Origin: Acetivibrio sp. MSJd-27
GTDB taxonomy: Bacteria; Bacillota; Clostridia; UMGS1840; HGM11507
Length of the DNA: 64,000 bases
Direction: 5' to 3'
Assembly: GCF_018918095.1 (NCBI RefSeq)
Contig: NZ_JAHLPV010000001.1
Coordinates: 186,001-250,000 of the forward strand
In this document: one piece after another, positions 11,250 through 20,046 of the stretch
Layout of the letters: each line of letters opens with the position of its first letter
Position numbering within the stretch: the stretch's first letter is position 1
Translations under genes and position numbers: made by a program
The notes under the pieces: model-generated
Database searches by the model: none
Seen by the model: only the letters and a program-made list of their open reading frames with translations
Told to the model about the DNA's origin: nothing

Positions 11250-11678
11250 TTGAACACACCTTTTCATCTGATGATATTAAAGGCCTTCAGCGCCCAGCGC
11301 AATACCATCCGCCCGCGAATGGCCGGTTTGGGGCTGTCCCCGGGCCAGCCGAAAATTCTGAATATCCTGACCATGCGGGGTGAATGCCTGCAAAAAGATC
11401 TGGCGGAAGCCTGCGACATTGAACCCGCCACAGTATCCAAGCTCTTAAACAATATGGAGGAGAATCACCTAATCACCCGCGGCACGGTTCCCGGAAACAA
11501 ACGGGCGGTAGAAATTTCTATCACTCCAAAAGGAAGCCGGCTTCAGAAGGAGATCTCCCTCGCCTGCTCCCAAGTGGAGAGAAAAGCCCTGGAAAACTTC
11601 TCGGAAGAAGAGCGGAGAAGCTTTGAATCTTATCTCTGCAGAATGTATCACAATCTGACCGGAAAGGAAATGAAATGA
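11250..11678 (+). CDS. MarR family transcriptional regulator
   Basis: A 142-residue MarR-type repressor with the winged helix-turn-helix around residues 45-100 (QKDLAEACDIEPATVSKLL, then a wing containing GNKRAVEISITPKG). Translation starts at TTG 11250-11252, with AGGAGGGAG six to eight bases upstream; no ATG fits. Its stop overlaps the start of the MATE pump gene by four bases (ATGA), so the two are translationally coupled. The function is inferred to be drug- or metabolite-responsive repression of the pump. It lies back to back with another MarR operon but is not closely similar to it. Confidence 0.92.
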   Translation: MNTPFHLMILKAFSAQRNTIRPRMAGLGLSPGQPKILNILTMRGECLQKDLAEACDIEPATVSKLLNNMEENHLITRGTVPGNKRAVEISITPKGSRLQKEISLACSQVERKALENFSEEERRSFESYLCRMYHNLTGKEMK

Positions 11679-13051
11679 CAATGGAACAAAGCCAGCAGCA
11701 ATTTATCAAAATGACCCAATCTCCTATCCCAAGACTGATTACCACACTGGCGGTTCCGACCATCATCAGCATGCTGACCACTGCCATTTACAATATGGCG
11801 GATACCTTTTTTGTATCCAAGCTGGGCACCAGCGCCACCGGCGCTGTGGGCATCGTGTTCTCCCTGATGGCAATCATTCAGGCGATCGGCTTCACTCTGG
11901 GGATGGGTTCCGGCAGTTTCAGTTCCCGCCTGCTGGGACAGCAGGAAAATCAGAAGGCAAACGAGGCCGGTTCCACCGCATTCTTCACCGCGATTGCGTT
12001 CGGACTGCTCCTGACCGTCTTCGGTCTGTTATTTATTGACGGACTGATGGAACTGCTGGGCGCCACTGAAACCATCCTGCCTTTTGCCAGGGATTATGCC
12101 CGCTTTATTCTGATGGGCGCCCCGGTGATGTGCGCCTCCTTTGTGCTCAACAATCTTTTGCGGGCGGAGGGCAAGGCGGTGCTCTCCATGGTTGGCCTAA
12201 CCTTGGGGGGCGTTTTCAACATCATCCTGGACCCCATATTTATTTTTCTTTTGAACATGGGCATTGCGGGAGCCGCTGTCGCCACTCTGCTAAGCCAATG
12301 CATCAGCTTCTGTATCCTCCTGTTCTGCTTTTTAAGCAAAAAGACCATTATTCAGCTGCATTACAAAAACATATCCCGTCATCTCAAAACCTATCTGACT
12401 ATCCTGAAAACCGGCATGCCCTCCTTCTGCCGGCAGGGACTGGCCAGCGCCTCCACCGTTGCTCTCAACGTCAATGCGGCCGTATACGGGGACGCGGCGG
12501 TAGCCGCCATGTCTATCATCGGCAGAATCTTTCTGTTTATGCTTTCCTTTATGATTGGTTTCGGCCAGGGATTTCAGCCGGTGGCAGGATATAATTACGG
12601 CGCGAAACGGTTTGACCGCGTCAAACAGGCCTATTGGTTTGCATTAAAAGTGGGGATTCTTGTGTTCACCGTGTTGGCCGCCGCCGGATATTTTGCGGCT
12701 CCCTGGGCCATCGGATTGTTCCAGAAGGAGGATCCGGAAGTCATGCGCATCGGCATATACGCTTTCCGCGTGCAGTGCCTGGCGCTTCCGCTGCAGCCCC
12801 TGATTGTCACCAGCAACATGGTGCTGCAGTCGGTGGGAAAATCCTGGCAGGCCACGTTTCTGTCCGCGGCGAGACAGGGGATCTTCTTTCTGCCGCTGAT
12901 TTTCGTGATGCCCGCCCTGTTCGGCCTGAACGGTGTTCAGCTGACCCAGCCTCTGGCCGATGTCTTTACTTTTGTGAGCTGTTTTCCCTTTATGATCCGC
13001 TTCTTTCGCGAACTGAACCGAAAGATACCGAAGCAGCAGCCTGTGAGCTGA
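11675..13051 (+). CDS. MATE family multidrug/sodium antiporter
   Basis: A 458-residue integral membrane protein with 12 predicted helices and the fold and motifs of MATE exporters of the DinF/NorM-like bacterial type (PRLITTLAVPTIISMLTTA near residue 20, a duplicated six-helix layout, FGQGFQPVAGYNYGA in the second half). It would export cationic drugs or metabolites in exchange for Na+ or H+ across the cell membrane. It is cotranscribed with the MarR gene upstream (ATGA overlap). An intrinsic terminator follows at 13110. Substrate cannot be read from the sequence. Confidence 0.93.
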   Translation: MTMEQSQQQFIKMTQSPIPRLITTLAVPTIISMLTTAIYNMADTFFVSKLGTSATGAVGIVFSLMAIIQAIGFTLGMGSGSFSSRLLGQQENQKANEAGSTAFFTAIAFGLLLTVFGLLFIDGLMELLGATETILPFARDYARFILMGAPVMCASFVLNNLLRAEGKAVLSMVGLTLGGVFNIILDPIFIFLLNMGIAGAAVATLLSQCISFCILLFCFLSKKTIIQLHYKNISRHLKTYLTILKTGMPSFCRQGLASASTVALNVNAAVYGDAAVAAMSIIGRIFLFMLSFMIGFGQGFQPVAGYNYGAKRFDRVKQAYWFALKVGILVFTVLAAAGYFAAPWAIGLFQKEDPEVMRIGIYAFRVQCLALPLQPLIVTSNMVLQSVGKSWQATFLSAARQGIFFLPLIFVMPALFGLNGVQLTQPLADVFTFVSCFPFMIRFFRELNRKIPKQQPVS

Positions 13052-13109
13052 CCATCTATCCCGTTTCACAGGAGAGAAAGAAAACGGACACATAAAGCTC
13101 AGCTGACAC

Positions 13110-13152
13110 AAAAAATCCGAGGTTCCTCCAAACTGGGAATCTCGGATTTTTT
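13110..13152 (+). terminator. Terminator of marR-MATE operon
   Basis: AAAAAATCCGAG and CTCGGATTTTTT form a perfect 12-bp stem around a 19-base loop. It is AT-symmetrical, so it can also end transcripts coming from the alkyl sulfatase side. Confidence 0.9.
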
Positions 13153-13282
13153 AGGTTGTTTGAAAAGTTTTCTCCGTCAGAACGGAGTTTTGTCACGCCC
13201 TGCCGGATTACACGGAAAGCACAGAGGGATAATGCGCCGCACCGATGACTATGCTTGAAACAGCACCGCCTGTGCGGTAAAA

Positions 13283-13385
13283 TTATCTCAAATCGACAAA
13301 AAACGGATCGCCGTATTGGATATAATCTCCCTCGGCGTCTGCGCAGATGACATAGGGTCTGGTATAATAGCTTGTTCCGCTCAGG
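13283..13385 (-). pseudogene. Remnant C-terminal coding fragment
   Basis: Immediately after and overlapping the alkyl sulfatase stop codon, another minus-strand frame encodes LSGTSYYTRPYVICADAEGD and ends ...GDPFFVDLR before a TAA at 13283-13285. The pattern YYTRPYV, a D/E-G turn, then YGDPFFVDL resembles the last beta-strands of immunoglobulin-like modules that end many clostridial surface proteins. No start or upstream coding continues in this frame because the sulfatase gene occupies it. It looks like the tail of a deleted gene. The rest of 13153-13282 holds nothing I recognise. Confidence 0.45.
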
Positions 13386-15408
13386 GTTCAATGATATGGA
13401 AGGTGCTTTTCCCGGAGACCGGAACCTGATTCATATGCTCCGCCAGCAGTGTCACAAGCTCTGCCTTGCCCTCCGCTTTCATGGCCTTTGCCATGTTTTC
13501 CTGATTATTGGTTAACAGATAGAACAGCGCATTCTTTGGACAGGTGATGGACACATCCGCCGCATCCGACTGCGCGTTTTCATACACCAGCAGCACACCG
13601 TTTTTTATACGCAGTATGTGCTGTTCGCCCACATCGGGCAGATTCACGTTCATTGTGAAATCATAATCTGCCAGCGCCTGCTTATCCAGCAGGATCCCCA
13701 TGTAATCAAACATCATGGAGGCAGTCATTTCCAGCACCATGGCGCCGGTATTTTTCGCCTGCTTGACGCTTTGGGCACGGTTTCCGTTTCGCAGCTCCAG
13801 CGCGGCGGTGAGATAGGCATTGCGCCAGGGGCCTGACTCCGCCTGATAGCCCAGCTGCTCCAGTGCGTCGGCGCACAGCAGACGGGCATCGATATTCTCC
13901 GGATCGACAAATACAATGGTGTTGGTAACCTCTGCCACCCACTGATATTCCCCCGCCTCGTAGTCCTTCTTTGCCATGCGCAGAACCTTATCCACGTCGC
14001 CCAGATATTCCACCCACTTTTTGGCTCTGTCGGTGGGCGTGAGGGGATTGAGATTCACCGGGTTCGCATCGTACCAGCCCATATACTTCTGATACACGGC
14101 TTTTGAATTGTGTGCCACCGTGCCGTAATATTGGCGGGTGTACCAGTTCTTTGCCAGCTTCTCCGGCAGCTCGATCATGTTGGAGATCTCGTCGGAGGTA
14201 TACCCCTGATTGATATAGGTCAGCGTCTGATCGTTGATGAATTTATACACTGCGGCGGTGTTGACCAGATAGTCATTGACGATCTGGTTGCCCCAATGCG
14301 GCCAGTTATGGGATTGAAAGGTGAGTTCTGCGTTCTTGCCATATCGGGTAACGGCTTCTGTGATATAGCCTGCCCAGGCAGCGCCGTCACGCACCTGCGC
14401 GCCGCGGAGCGTATAGAGATTGTGCAGCGTACCGGTGCAGTTTTCCGCCACCCAAAGCGCTTTGAATTGCGGGAACCAGGTATTCATTTCTGCCGGAGCC
14501 TCGGTGTCGGGAGTCATTTGGAATTCCATTTCAACTCCGTCAATCGTAATGACCTCACCGGTCTCTTTCACCTCATATGTGGGTGCGAGATAGGACACGG
14601 TACCGGTGGACTGTCCCATACCGATACCCTGTGCCAGCTTGCCGGTTACACCCGGCTCCAGAAGTACACCATACTGATAATTGGATCGCCGTCCCATGGC
14701 TTTTCCGGCATAGACGTTTTCCGCAATGGCATGCTCGGCAAAGCCCTCCGGAACAATGATCGGAATTTTTCCGCCGGCGAGCTGCTCCGCGAGAGACAGA
14801 CCGACGTCCGCTCTCTCCTCCGCACGCATCACGCCAAAAATACCGCCAAAGTGATCCACATGAGGATGCGAAATGATCACCGCCTTGACGGGATAGCTTC
14901 CCAGATTTTTCTCTATCAGCTGCATGGCGGCCTGGCTGCACTCTACACTCATCAGCGGATCGAACACGATCCAGCCGGTATCCCCTTTGATCACCGTCAG
15001 ATTAGCCATGTCATAGCCGCGCACCTGATAGAGGCCGCGGCATACCTCAAACAAACCGTAAGCGTGGTTGTTCTTAGTGTTCTCCCACAGGCTGGGGTTT
15101 ACGGTATCCGGCGCTTTCTCATATTCCTCCAGAAAACAATAGGCTTTCTGACTCCAGATCACATCGCCGTCCGCATCCGTCAGTTCCAATGCTTCCGGGG
15201 CATCAAGCCGTCCGCGCACAGCAAACTCCGCCTCCTGATTGTCATCAAAATCCAACTGCGAATAGACGTCGGCGTTCTTCTGCGCAGTATATCGGCTGGC
15301 ACCCTTGGGCTCCGCCGTCAAGCCCAGGTCACCGTTCTGCGTGCCGTTGCAGGATGTGCAGGAAAAAAGCAGCATCGCTGCAAGAAGGATAGAAAAAATG
15401 TATTTCAT
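13381..15408 (-). CDS. Alkyl sulfatase, SdsA/BDS1-like, metallo-beta-lactamase fold lipoprotein
   Basis: A 675-residue secreted enzyme that hydrolyses alkyl sulfate esters to alcohol and sulfate using two zinc ions. N-terminal signal peptide with lipobox cysteine (residues about 14-20). The MBL domain has SHPHVDHFGG (HxHxDH), and the family block AENCTGTLHNLYTLRGAQV with a conserved AEN-TLHN core; SHNWPH supplies another metal-ligand histidine. A dimerisation domain follows (about 400-530) and an SCP2-like C-terminal domain (about 545-675). It is the second gene after a DUF1254 lipoprotein with a 25-bp gap. LytTR-like repeats lie upstream of the shared promoter. A surface-attached alkyl sulfatase in a gut-type clostridium would act on sulfated surfactants or host or dietary sulfate esters; the true substrate is unknown. 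Confidence 0.93.
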   Translation of the reverse strand: MKYIFSILLAAMLLFSCTSCNGTQNGDLGLTAEPKGASRYTAQKNADVYSQLDFDDNQEAEFAVRGRLDAPEALELTDADGDVIWSQKAYCFLEEYEKAPDTVNPSLWENTKNNHAYGLFEVCRGLYQVRGYDMANLTVIKGDTGWIVFDPLMSVECSQAAMQLIEKNLGSYPVKAVIISHPHVDHFGGIFGVMRAEERADVGLSLAEQLAGGKIPIIVPEGFAEHAIAENVYAGKAMGRRSNYQYGVLLEPGVTGKLAQGIGMGQSTGTVSYLAPTYEVKETGEVITIDGVEMEFQMTPDTEAPAEMNTWFPQFKALWVAENCTGTLHNLYTLRGAQVRDGAAWAGYITEAVTRYGKNAELTFQSHNWPHWGNQIVNDYLVNTAAVYKFINDQTLTYINQGYTSDEISNMIELPEKLAKNWYTRQYYGTVAHNSKAVYQKYMGWYDANPVNLNPLTPTDRAKKWVEYLGDVDKVLRMAKKDYEAGEYQWVAEVTNTIVFVDPENIDARLLCADALEQLGYQAESGPWRNAYLTAALELRNGNRAQSVKQAKNTGAMVLEMTASMMFDYMGILLDKQALADYDFTMNVNLPDVGEQHILRIKNGVLLVYENAQSDAADVSITCPKNALFYLLTNNQENMAKAMKAEGKAELVTLLAEHMNQVPVSGKSTFHIIEP

Positions 15409-15433
15409 ATAGAGAGAACCTCCTTTCTCTGAA

Positions 15434-16795
15434 TCATTCCATGACCTTTATAACGGGCGGCTGCCAGTTTTTAAGGGCAGTCATGTCCGGAGTATATATC
15501 CGCATGTACAGATGAAATGCATCCCCGGAGACCGGCAGCCAGTTGGAGGTATCCGCAGGCTGCTCCTTAGACAGAATGATATCCAGTGAGCCGTCTCCGT
15601 TACACCTGAAATCCGATCGGTCATTCACGCAATAGCGGTTGAGGGGATTGTCGATCAGAAAATCATCACTGCCATAGGCGGTCACCGACCAGAATCCCCC
15701 TTCCAGAATAGGCGGCATCGTGTCAAAATGCAGAACATATTTTTTCTCGCCGGTCAGCGCTGCACCGGTGTTGTCCGTTCCGGTTTTGGGATAGATTGCC
15801 ACATTCACGGTGTTGGCGCCCAGTCCCGCCAGAGCCACCAGAGCACGATAGGTATATTCCGTACCAAAATCGCCGATAGGCGCGTCAAAGTACTGCCATT
15901 GTCCAAGCTTCACCGAATAGTTCGCAGCTCCGGCCACCAGCTTTCCGCGCAGCTGCTGCAGCATCTCCGTCCAGCGCGCGGCAATATCCCCGGGAAGAAT
16001 ACTTGTGTCAAAAGCCAGCCCGGGGCCTATGTTGATCGCGGAAAATCTTTTCAGCACGTCCGCGTCAGCAGCGGCAGGAGGATTCGCCAGCATCAGCGTA
16101 TTGGCTTTGTCAAAGAATTCCTTCGGGCCCATGGAAAGCACTTTCTCCACGGGAACAAAATCGTTCTCCGCCGTATAAGCACCCTTTGGAGCAACGTAAT
16201 CGCCGCCCTGCCTATATGCTGAGAGCGGCATCAGATTCATCTTCCGCTGAATCACATACACGTTAGGAAAATCCTCCTGCCCGGAAAGCACGACACGGGC
16301 GATGAGCCATACCATAGAGGTGGGGACCTCCACCCGGGTAACACCGTCCGGCAGTTTCCCCTCCCATCCGGGAACGGTGAAAGCATAGGTGCCTGCCTTC
16401 TCAAGCACAGCGGCAGTGTTGGTCCAGCCGTCGAGAACCTGCACGTTGAAGAAACGGTCGGCTTCGGGCATGACATATACCATAGGCTCGGCGCTCAGAT
16501 CAAGCCAGGCCTGCGTATAAACGGTGTCCACATTGGGTGTTACAACAAGCTTTGACTGTGCGTCTGCCAGCTTCTTCGCATGGATGAGCTGATTGATCGG
16601 CGCGCGGCCGGTGACGGGTGTTTCAGTGTTTATGGAAGAAGTTTTTGTGGCGTCCATGATGACAAGCGGAAAGGCATAGGTATATGCCTCGCTGACCAGC
16701 TCCCACGCAGTGTCAGAATCCGTGCCGGTCTCGTGAACGCCGCAGGACGAAAGCAGTAAAGCTGATGTTATTAGAAGAATAAGAAACTTTTTCAT
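15434..16795 (-). CDS. DUF1254/DUF1214 domain lipoprotein
   Basis: A 453-residue exported protein. The first 20 residues form a lipoprotein signal ending in LLLSSC. The N-terminal half matches DUF1254 (AYTYAFPLVIMDATK, VVTPNVDTVYTQAWLDLSAEP, RFFNVQVLDGWTN) and the C-terminal part DUF1214 (FWSVTAYGSDDFLIDNPLNRY). The biochemical role of this family is unsettled; members often sit beside hydrolases acting on esters or sulfates. It is the promoter-proximal gene of the alkyl sulfatase operon, start ATG at 16795 with GGGAGG upstream. Its pairing suggests it handles the same substrates at the cell surface, which is inference only. Confidence 0.9.
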   Translation of the reverse strand: MKKFLILLITSALLLSSCGVHETGTDSDTAWELVSEAYTYAFPLVIMDATKTSSINTETPVTGRAPINQLIHAKKLADAQSKLVVTPNVDTVYTQAWLDLSAEPMVYVMPEADRFFNVQVLDGWTNTAAVLEKAGTYAFTVPGWEGKLPDGVTRVEVPTSMVWLIARVVLSGQEDFPNVYVIQRKMNLMPLSAYRQGGDYVAPKGAYTAENDFVPVEKVLSMGPKEFFDKANTLMLANPPAAADADVLKRFSAINIGPGLAFDTSILPGDIAARWTEMLQQLRGKLVAGAANYSVKLGQWQYFDAPIGDFGTEYTYRALVALAGLGANTVNVAIYPKTGTDNTGAALTGEKKYVLHFDTMPPILEGGFWSVTAYGSDDFLIDNPLNRYCVNDRSDFRCNGDGSLDIILSKEQPADTSNWLPVSGDAFHLYMRIYTPDMTALKNWQPPVIKVME

Positions 16796-16954
16796 ATTGA
16801 CCTCCCTGTTCTATCACATTTATTTTCTTTTTCCGGATGGATGCCCGCGGTGTATGAGAAATTCCGCATGTGCCAAAGTTTGCTTTCATTGCAAAAGCAG
16901 ACTTTCTATTTTCCCCTTTGGCTATGGCATTTTCATCCTTTTTGTGTCAAATAT

Positions 16955-16984
16955 ATTATAAAGGATAAAGGGAGATCTTGCCAA
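16955..16984 (-). promoter_or_regulatory. Promoter of DUF1254-alkyl sulfatase operon
   Basis: Minus strand TTGGCA (16979-16984), 18-base spacer, TATAAT (16955-16960). The imperfect -35 box and the direct repeats next to it fit an activated promoter. The leader is about 150 bases long. Confidence 0.7.
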
Positions 16985-16995
16985 CAAAAGAGGCA

Positions 16996-17026
16996 TAAAA
17001 CGACGTTAAAACGGCGTGAATCGACA
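16996..17026 (-). promoter_or_regulatory. Direct-repeat array, candidate LytTR binding site
   Basis: Three minus-strand 10-mers follow one another: TGTCGATTCA (17026-17017), CGCCGTTTTA (17016-17007) and CGTCGTTTTA (17005-16996). The last two match at 9 of 10 positions with an 11-bp period, one DNA turn. The array ends 11 bp upstream of the -35 box and begins just after the stop codon of the LytTR regulator gene, a typical activator position. Confidence 0.5.
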
Positions 17027-17038
17027 AAAAAGCAGTGC

Positions 17039-17920
17039 TCAGCTGTTCTTCTCCAGCAGGTTTCCGAAATAGAACATCAGGGCTTTTTCGGCATCGCTGC
17101 TGTTTTTGGTGAATTTTATCTCTGAGATATTGAACAGAATGCACCCGCAGTGCCCTTTGAAAGTCGGAAAACAGATCACTTTCAAATAGGTATCTATCTC
17201 GGGGCTGTAGTCGATAATCTCCAGCATTTCGCCGTAAAGCGTCGCGCGCTCATAGCTCTGCAGCCACTTGGAGTCCATGTTGGAAAACAGACTGCCGAAA
17301 GAGCTGCCGATAAGCCGCTCCAGCGGTATCTTTTCAAGCTTTGCCAGCGCGGGATTGCCGTAGCGGAAAATCCAGTCCACAGCGTGGCTTTCCTCATTGA
17401 ATATCATCTCGATATCCGTGAACGCGAACGGCAGTTTGTCGAAACTGCTGTAATACTTGCGGTATTCCTTCTCCGTTTGCGGAACATCGTCCCCGGCGAA
17501 GCTATTGATGATGCTCTTCTGCTTTGTGTGCAGCTGTTCAATGATCCAGTTCTTCTTTCGTTTCGTGTATTCCAGAGACTCACCGTTGCTGAGATTAATT
17601 TTATCGGTGATATCATGGATCGCCATTGCGGACACGAGGCACCCGCGGTGTACCTTTATAAACCCCTCGCCCAGCTTCCCTTCAAGCTCGCTGAGCGTCA
17701 TTCTTGTCCCGTATATCTTACCTCCGGAAACGTGTATCTCGGCATTCTTCCCTATCACAAGGACGTAAAGGATCGCGCCGGTTCGGAGCACCATCTTTCT
17801 TCGGTTGGAAACGACGGTGATGTATTTTGCTTCCTGCAAATCGGAGACTCCGTTTTCTGTTCCGTCAGCAGTGAAAGGCGCATTGCCGCCGGCAATGTCA
17901 GAAATCTTTTTGGCTTTCAT
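17039..17920 (-). CDS. LytTR DNA-binding regulator with C-terminal PAS-like domain
   Basis: A 293-residue transcription factor. Residues about 30-130 form a LytTR DNA-binding domain (KYITVVSNRRKMVLRTGAI, then KVHRGCLVSAMAIHDI, the typical VHRSFLVN-like element). Residues about 145-275 resemble a PAS sensor (FDKLPFAFTDIEMIFNE, IFRYGNPALAKLEKI, FGSLFSNMD), so it may sense a small ligand. There is no receiver domain, so this is not a classic two-component regulator. The start MKAKK at 17918-17920 is preceded by GGGGAGAGAAGG; a longer frame upstream runs into a terminator hairpin and is unlikely. It most likely controls the downstream DUF1254-alkyl sulfatase operon. Confidence 0.8.
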   Translation of the reverse strand: MKAKKISDIAGGNAPFTADGTENGVSDLQEAKYITVVSNRRKMVLRTGAILYVLVIGKNAEIHVSGGKIYGTRMTLSELEGKLGEGFIKVHRGCLVSAMAIHDITDKINLSNGESLEYTKRKKNWIIEQLHTKQKSIINSFAGDDVPQTEKEYRKYYSSFDKLPFAFTDIEMIFNEESHAVDWIFRYGNPALAKLEKIPLERLIGSSFGSLFSNMDSKWLQSYERATLYGEMLEIIDYSPEIDTYLKVICFPTFKGHCGCILFNISEIKFTKNSSDAEKALMFYFGNLLEKNS

Positions 17921-18093
17921 ACCTTCTCTCCCCTTTCCGAAAAAGCCTGTGAAACGAAAAAAACACGCCCAAGCCTGCACAAAATTCTTTCTTGTGCAAG
18001 CAGGGCGTGTTTTTCCATCCTTTTTGAAAAACCGAAAAGAGCAAAAAGACAGCTTTTTCTATACTGATATGCGATTTTATCCCGTGCAGACAT
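17917..18093 (-). other. Possible 58-codon leader ORF overlapping the LytTR gene start
   Basis: ATG at 18091-18093 follows AAGGGG at 10 bases and reads 58 codons through the hairpin at 17962-18016, ending in TGA that overlaps the LytTR start as ATGA. It begins MSARDKIAYQYRKSC. It matches nothing I know. It could be chance, or a leader peptide whose translation disrupts the terminator and couples to the regulator. Confidence 0.25.
17962..18016 (-). terminator. Terminator hairpin in the LytTR gene leader
   Basis: A 12-bp outer stem (AAAAACACGCCC with GGGCGTGTTTTT) and a 7-bp inner stem (TGCACAA with TTGTGCA) close a short loop, followed on the minus strand by seven T. It lies between the promoter at 18140-18169 and the gene start at 17920, so it is either an attenuator or the distal end of the SulP transcript. 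Confidence 0.7.
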
Positions 18094-18139
18094 GGCTGTC
18101 AAACCCCTTTCTGTCGGACAAACATTCCTGTATGGGATA

Positions 18140-18169
18140 ATAATAGCATATTTTTTTGGTTTCAGTCAA
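18140..18169 (-). promoter_or_regulatory. Promoter of the LytTR regulator gene
   Basis: Minus strand TTGACT (18164-18169), 18-base spacer, TATTAT (18140-18145). It gives a leader of about 210 bases containing the terminator-like hairpin. The stretch 18170-18285 between it and the SulP stop shows nothing else I can name. Confidence 0.65.
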
Positions 18170-18285
18170 TCATTACAATGTATTTGGAACGACCTTTTTT
18201 CTCTCCCGGCGTTGTGACGTTGATTCCTTACCGAAAGGAGAAAAACGGATTTTTTGAACAGGCAGAAGCACCGATAAATTCCACG

Positions 18286-19908
18286 CTATTCCCCGATAAG
18301 AGCCTTTTCCACGCTCCAATAAAAGTTATCTTCCCCGACATACTCGGTAATTCCGCTTCGGATCATCATCTGCTCCACACTCTCCGCCAAACCGCAGATG
18401 AAAATCTGTTTTTTCGATGCTCTCAGCTGTCGGAGCATCTCCAGAAATGCCTGCGCTCCTGAAATATCCAGATAGGAAACACCCCTCATGGACAGAAACA
18501 CTGTTTCATGATGTTCCAATTCTTTCGCCATTTCGTCCAGAGCCTGAACATTGGAAAACAAGATCGCCCCGCTGATATAGACCACGGCAGCGTTTTCGGA
18601 ACGCTCCTCCAGCATATCCTGGGGTCGGTGCATTCTGGAGGCATCCACCTCATCATAGTGGATTTCCAGATTGGATTGCCGGGCGGCCAGCAAAATCAAG
18701 GCAATCACCACCCCGATCACGATAGCAACCGTCAGATCAAAAAGAATGGTTGCCAGCATGGTCACCGAAAATTTCAGAATAGCCCCTTTAAACTTTCTGG
18801 AAAACAGATAACGTATGGTATTCCACTCATTCATCCGCCACGCTGTGACCATCAGAACACCGGCAAGGGCGCTCAGCGGTATTTTGGACATAACAGGCGC
18901 CAGAACCAGCATGGAAACCAGCAAGCCCGCTGCGTGAATCAGCCCTGCGATTCTCGTCTTCGCTCCGGACTTGATAGCCACACTGGTGCGGGCGATCGCC
19001 GCCGTGGCGGGAATGCCGCCGAAGAAAGGAACCAGAATATTCCCAATTCCCTGCGCTACCAGCTCCCGGTCGTTGTCCAGATGCACGCCGGTCATCCGCC
19101 CTGCGCTGGCGCCGCACAGAAGACTCTCCACCATCCCCAGCATGGCGATGCTGACCGCGGGAATCAGCAAATTGCCCATTTCAGCAACATTTATTCCTGA
19201 GAAAGTGAGGCGCTCCTCCAAAACCAGCGTTGTGGGAATGGAGCCTACCGTCGCCACATCCAGAGAAAAGAAAATAGACGCCGCGGTGGCCATTATAATG
19301 GAAAGCAGAGACGCGGGAATAACAGCATTCCACTTTTTCGGGTAAAACACCATCAAAAGAATCACCAGCACTCCGATGAGGACGGTGATCCAATCCGGTG
19401 AAAAACCATTTGTAAAATAGCTGAAAAACTTTTGGACAGCGGAACTTCCCGCCGAGGTAACTCCAAAAAAATTATCCAGCTGGCCCAGGGCAATAATCAC
19501 CGCAATCCCCGAGGTAAAACCTGTTATCACAGGCATAGGAATAAAGGCTGTCAGCCGCCCAAGACGGAAAATGCCCGCAAGCACCAGCAGAACGCCGGCC
19601 ATCAGGGTCGCTTCAAAAACGCCAATCATGCCATATTGTGCCACGATGGACATGAGTATGGCCGCCATAGCACCGGTTGGTCCTGAAATCTGATAGAAAG
19701 CACCGCCGAACAAGCAGATTACAAAGCCGCCTATGATCGCCGTCAGCAATCCAGATGCGGCCGTCGCACCGCTGCCCACCCCAAAAGCCAAAGCCAGAGG
19801 AAGGGCAACCGCAGCGACAGTCAGTCCAGCCATGATATCTTTTGTAAATTTTTTTGCATTATAGCCTGAAAACTCTTCTTTTAAATCCCTTACATATTTG
19901 CCTAACAT
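18286..19908 (-). CDS. SulP family anion transporter with STAS domain
   Basis: A 540-residue membrane protein of the SulP/SLC26 family, which carries sulfate, bicarbonate or other anions. About 10-12 helices fill residues 20-420; the family stretch GLTVAAVALPLALAFGVGSG is seen near residue 28 and FGGIPATAAIARTSVAIKSGA near 300. A cytoplasmic STAS domain occupies about 430-540 (VYISGAILFSNVQALDEM, VSYLDISGAQAFLEML). Start ATG at 19906-19908 with AAAGGA upstream. It has its own promoter at 20149-20177 and a leader with a terminator. The neighbouring alkyl sulfatase raises the possibility of sulfate as substrate, but family members cannot be told apart from sequence. Confidence 0.93.
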   Translation of the reverse strand: MLGKYVRDLKEEFSGYNAKKFTKDIMAGLTVAAVALPLALAFGVGSGATAASGLLTAIIGGFVICLFGGAFYQISGPTGAMAAILMSIVAQYGMIGVFEATLMAGVLLVLAGIFRLGRLTAFIPMPVITGFTSGIAVIIALGQLDNFFGVTSAGSSAVQKFFSYFTNGFSPDWITVLIGVLVILLMVFYPKKWNAVIPASLLSIIMATAASIFFSLDVATVGSIPTTLVLEERLTFSGINVAEMGNLLIPAVSIAMLGMVESLLCGASAGRMTGVHLDNDRELVAQGIGNILVPFFGGIPATAAIARTSVAIKSGAKTRIAGLIHAAGLLVSMLVLAPVMSKIPLSALAGVLMVTAWRMNEWNTIRYLFSRKFKGAILKFSVTMLATILFDLTVAIVIGVVIALILLAARQSNLEIHYDEVDASRMHRPQDMLEERSENAAVVYISGAILFSNVQALDEMAKELEHHETVFLSMRGVSYLDISGAQAFLEMLRQLRASKKQIFICGLAESVEQMMIRSGITEYVGEDNFYWSVEKALIGE

Positions 19909-20021
19909 ACAACAATTCCTTTATTATTTTTTATCTTGGGCTGAAGAAAAAACGGATACCGAAAACAGATTTCCGCCCTCCTTTCCAATACAATTTATTT
20001 CTTTCAACCGGAGGATTCCCA

Positions 20022-20046
20022 TAAAAAAACAAGCTTCTCAGCTTGT
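20022..20046 (-). terminator. Terminator in the SulP gene leader
   Basis: ACAAGCT and AGCTTGT form a 7-bp stem with a 4-base loop, followed on the minus strand by seven T. It lies about 110 bases before the SulP start and 100 bases after the SulP promoter, so read-through must be regulated or partial. Confidence 0.75.
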
